Assembly: GCA_009778545.1 (NCBI GenBank)
Contig: WRJO01000006.1
Location: forward strand, 1 to 37,422
Length of the DNA: 37,422 bases
Source of the DNA: Treponema sp.
GTDB taxonomy: Bacteria; Spirochaetota; Spirochaetia; Treponematales; Breznakiellaceae
Direction of reading: 5' to 3'
Each line of letters starts with the position of its first letter. The first letter of the stretch is position 1. The translations under genes and the position numbers were made by a program. Below the pieces are notes generated by a model that was not told the origin of the DNA, did not search any database, and saw nothing but the letters and a program-made list of their open reading frames with translations. Shown here one piece after another: positions 37,058 through 37,422 of the stretch.

Positions 37058-37422
37058 TTAATTAAAACGATTCGGATTATTCGGCTGCCCCGGAGTCGCC
37101 CCGCCGGTTATGGTGACATACCAGTCTGCGGCGGTGTTGGTGTTCGGCACAGTCTCATCTCTGGAGATGCTGCGGGTTGAAGCGGAACCGATCTTCGCGC
37201 TGCTTGCCGCGTCCGCCGGGGCGCATACCCCTCCCCCCGGTGATTTCCACGCACCCTGGGCGAACAGGAATTCGGCGGCGGCGGCAAAGTAATCCCTGTT
37301 CCACCATGCGTCGGGGGATTCGGCGATCATCACCGCATCCAGCACGCGGCCGTCCTGATCCGCCACATAGACCGCGTCGGTTTTATGCAGCAATTTTGCC
37401 GAGCCGGGTATCCAGAAATCGC
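37058..37422 (-). CDS. C-terminal part of a lamin-tail-domain-like protein (5' end outside window)
   Basis: The frame is open to the right edge, giving about 121 residues of an incomplete protein (...DFWIPGSAKLLHKTDAVYVADQDGRVLDAVMI). It contains SARTRSI-like text (GSASTRSISRDETVPNTNTAADWYVT) and ends TPGQPNNPNRFN, which matches the R-S-x-(S/Q)-R ... D-T-(D/N)-x-x-x-D-W ... (T/P)-P-G-x-x-N end of lamin-tail (LTD) domains on surface proteins. The aromatic middle section WWNRDYFAAAAEFLFAQGAW fits an inserted helix. No stop or signal peptide can be judged because the start is missing. Confidence 0.55.
   Translation of the reverse strand, partial: DFWIPGSAKLLHKTDAVYVADQDGRVLDAVMIAESPDAWWNRDYFAAAAEFLFAQGAWKSPGGGVCAPADAASSAKIGSASTRSISRDETVPNTNTAADWYVTITGGATPGQPNNPNRFN

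Overview
The window looks like a chromosomal segment of a spirochaete, probably Treponema-like. The grounds are signal peptides of the form ...FAGG(K/Q)..., a dense set of small lipoproteins, SD-less genes, and the mix of families. This is inference: no rRNA marker is present. Most genes are GC-rich housekeeping genes. Several AT-rich accessory patches interrupt them at about 2.4-5.6 kb, 15.6-18.9 kb and 21.3-23.0 kb.

Layout. At 1-2.0 kb lies the C-terminal half of SMC. At 2.0-3.45 kb an intact tRNA-Val(CAC) is followed by broken copies of itself (promoter, anticodon arm, 3' end), hairpin-rich repeats and an AT-rich SIMPL-domain lipoprotein. At 3.46-5.6 kb is an AT-rich two-gene membrane cassette of unknown function, sitting behind a copy of the tRNA promoter. 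At 5.7-12.6 kb come a uracil permease and an envelope lipoprotein cluster: three LPP20-type lipoproteins, an M48 metalloprotease, LpoB and a COG3014 lipoprotein. At 12.7-15.6 kb are a MATE transporter and an archaeal-type AspRS whose 3' end is duplicated around a 153-bp insert. At 15.6-18.9 kb is a toxin-antitoxin-like island: DUF2007-like and DUF3791 genes, a DUF2281-like antitoxin with a truncated RelE/ParE toxin, a DUF3990 ADP-ribosyltransferase-fold operon, and a RelB plus PemK/MazF-like pair. At 19.0-23.0 kb are an acyl-CoA ligase with a promoter and possible operator, a predicted small RNA whose terminator loop copies the anti-Shine-Dalgarno end of 16S rRNA, an unknown membrane-anchored protein and a bPH2-domain membrane protein. 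At 23.1-29.8 kb are FtsK, an orphan ZnuA-type lipoprotein, a ferredoxin-type aldo/keto reductase and a Wzi-like outer-membrane barrel. At 29.8-37.4 kb are a polar amino-acid ABC transporter, an RNase II/R-family nuclease, lysC-dapB (start of the lysine/DAP branch), a SpoU/TrmH methyltransferase and the C-terminus of a probable lamin-tail-domain protein.

A family of interspersed repeats (core CACGCAGAGGCGCAGAG and its reverse complement) occupies the gaps near the toxin island, acyl-CoA ligase, ftsK, znuA and the reductase. These repeats create spurious reading frames.

The observations I rate highest are the anti-SD-mimic small RNA (about 20975-21113), the tRNA-Val-derived mosaic beside the unknown two-gene cassette (1980-5616), the DUF3990/DUF3791 operon (17058-18013) and the 26-bp duplication at the aspS 3' end. 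All functional statements come from reading the sequence and from family knowledge; no database search was run.
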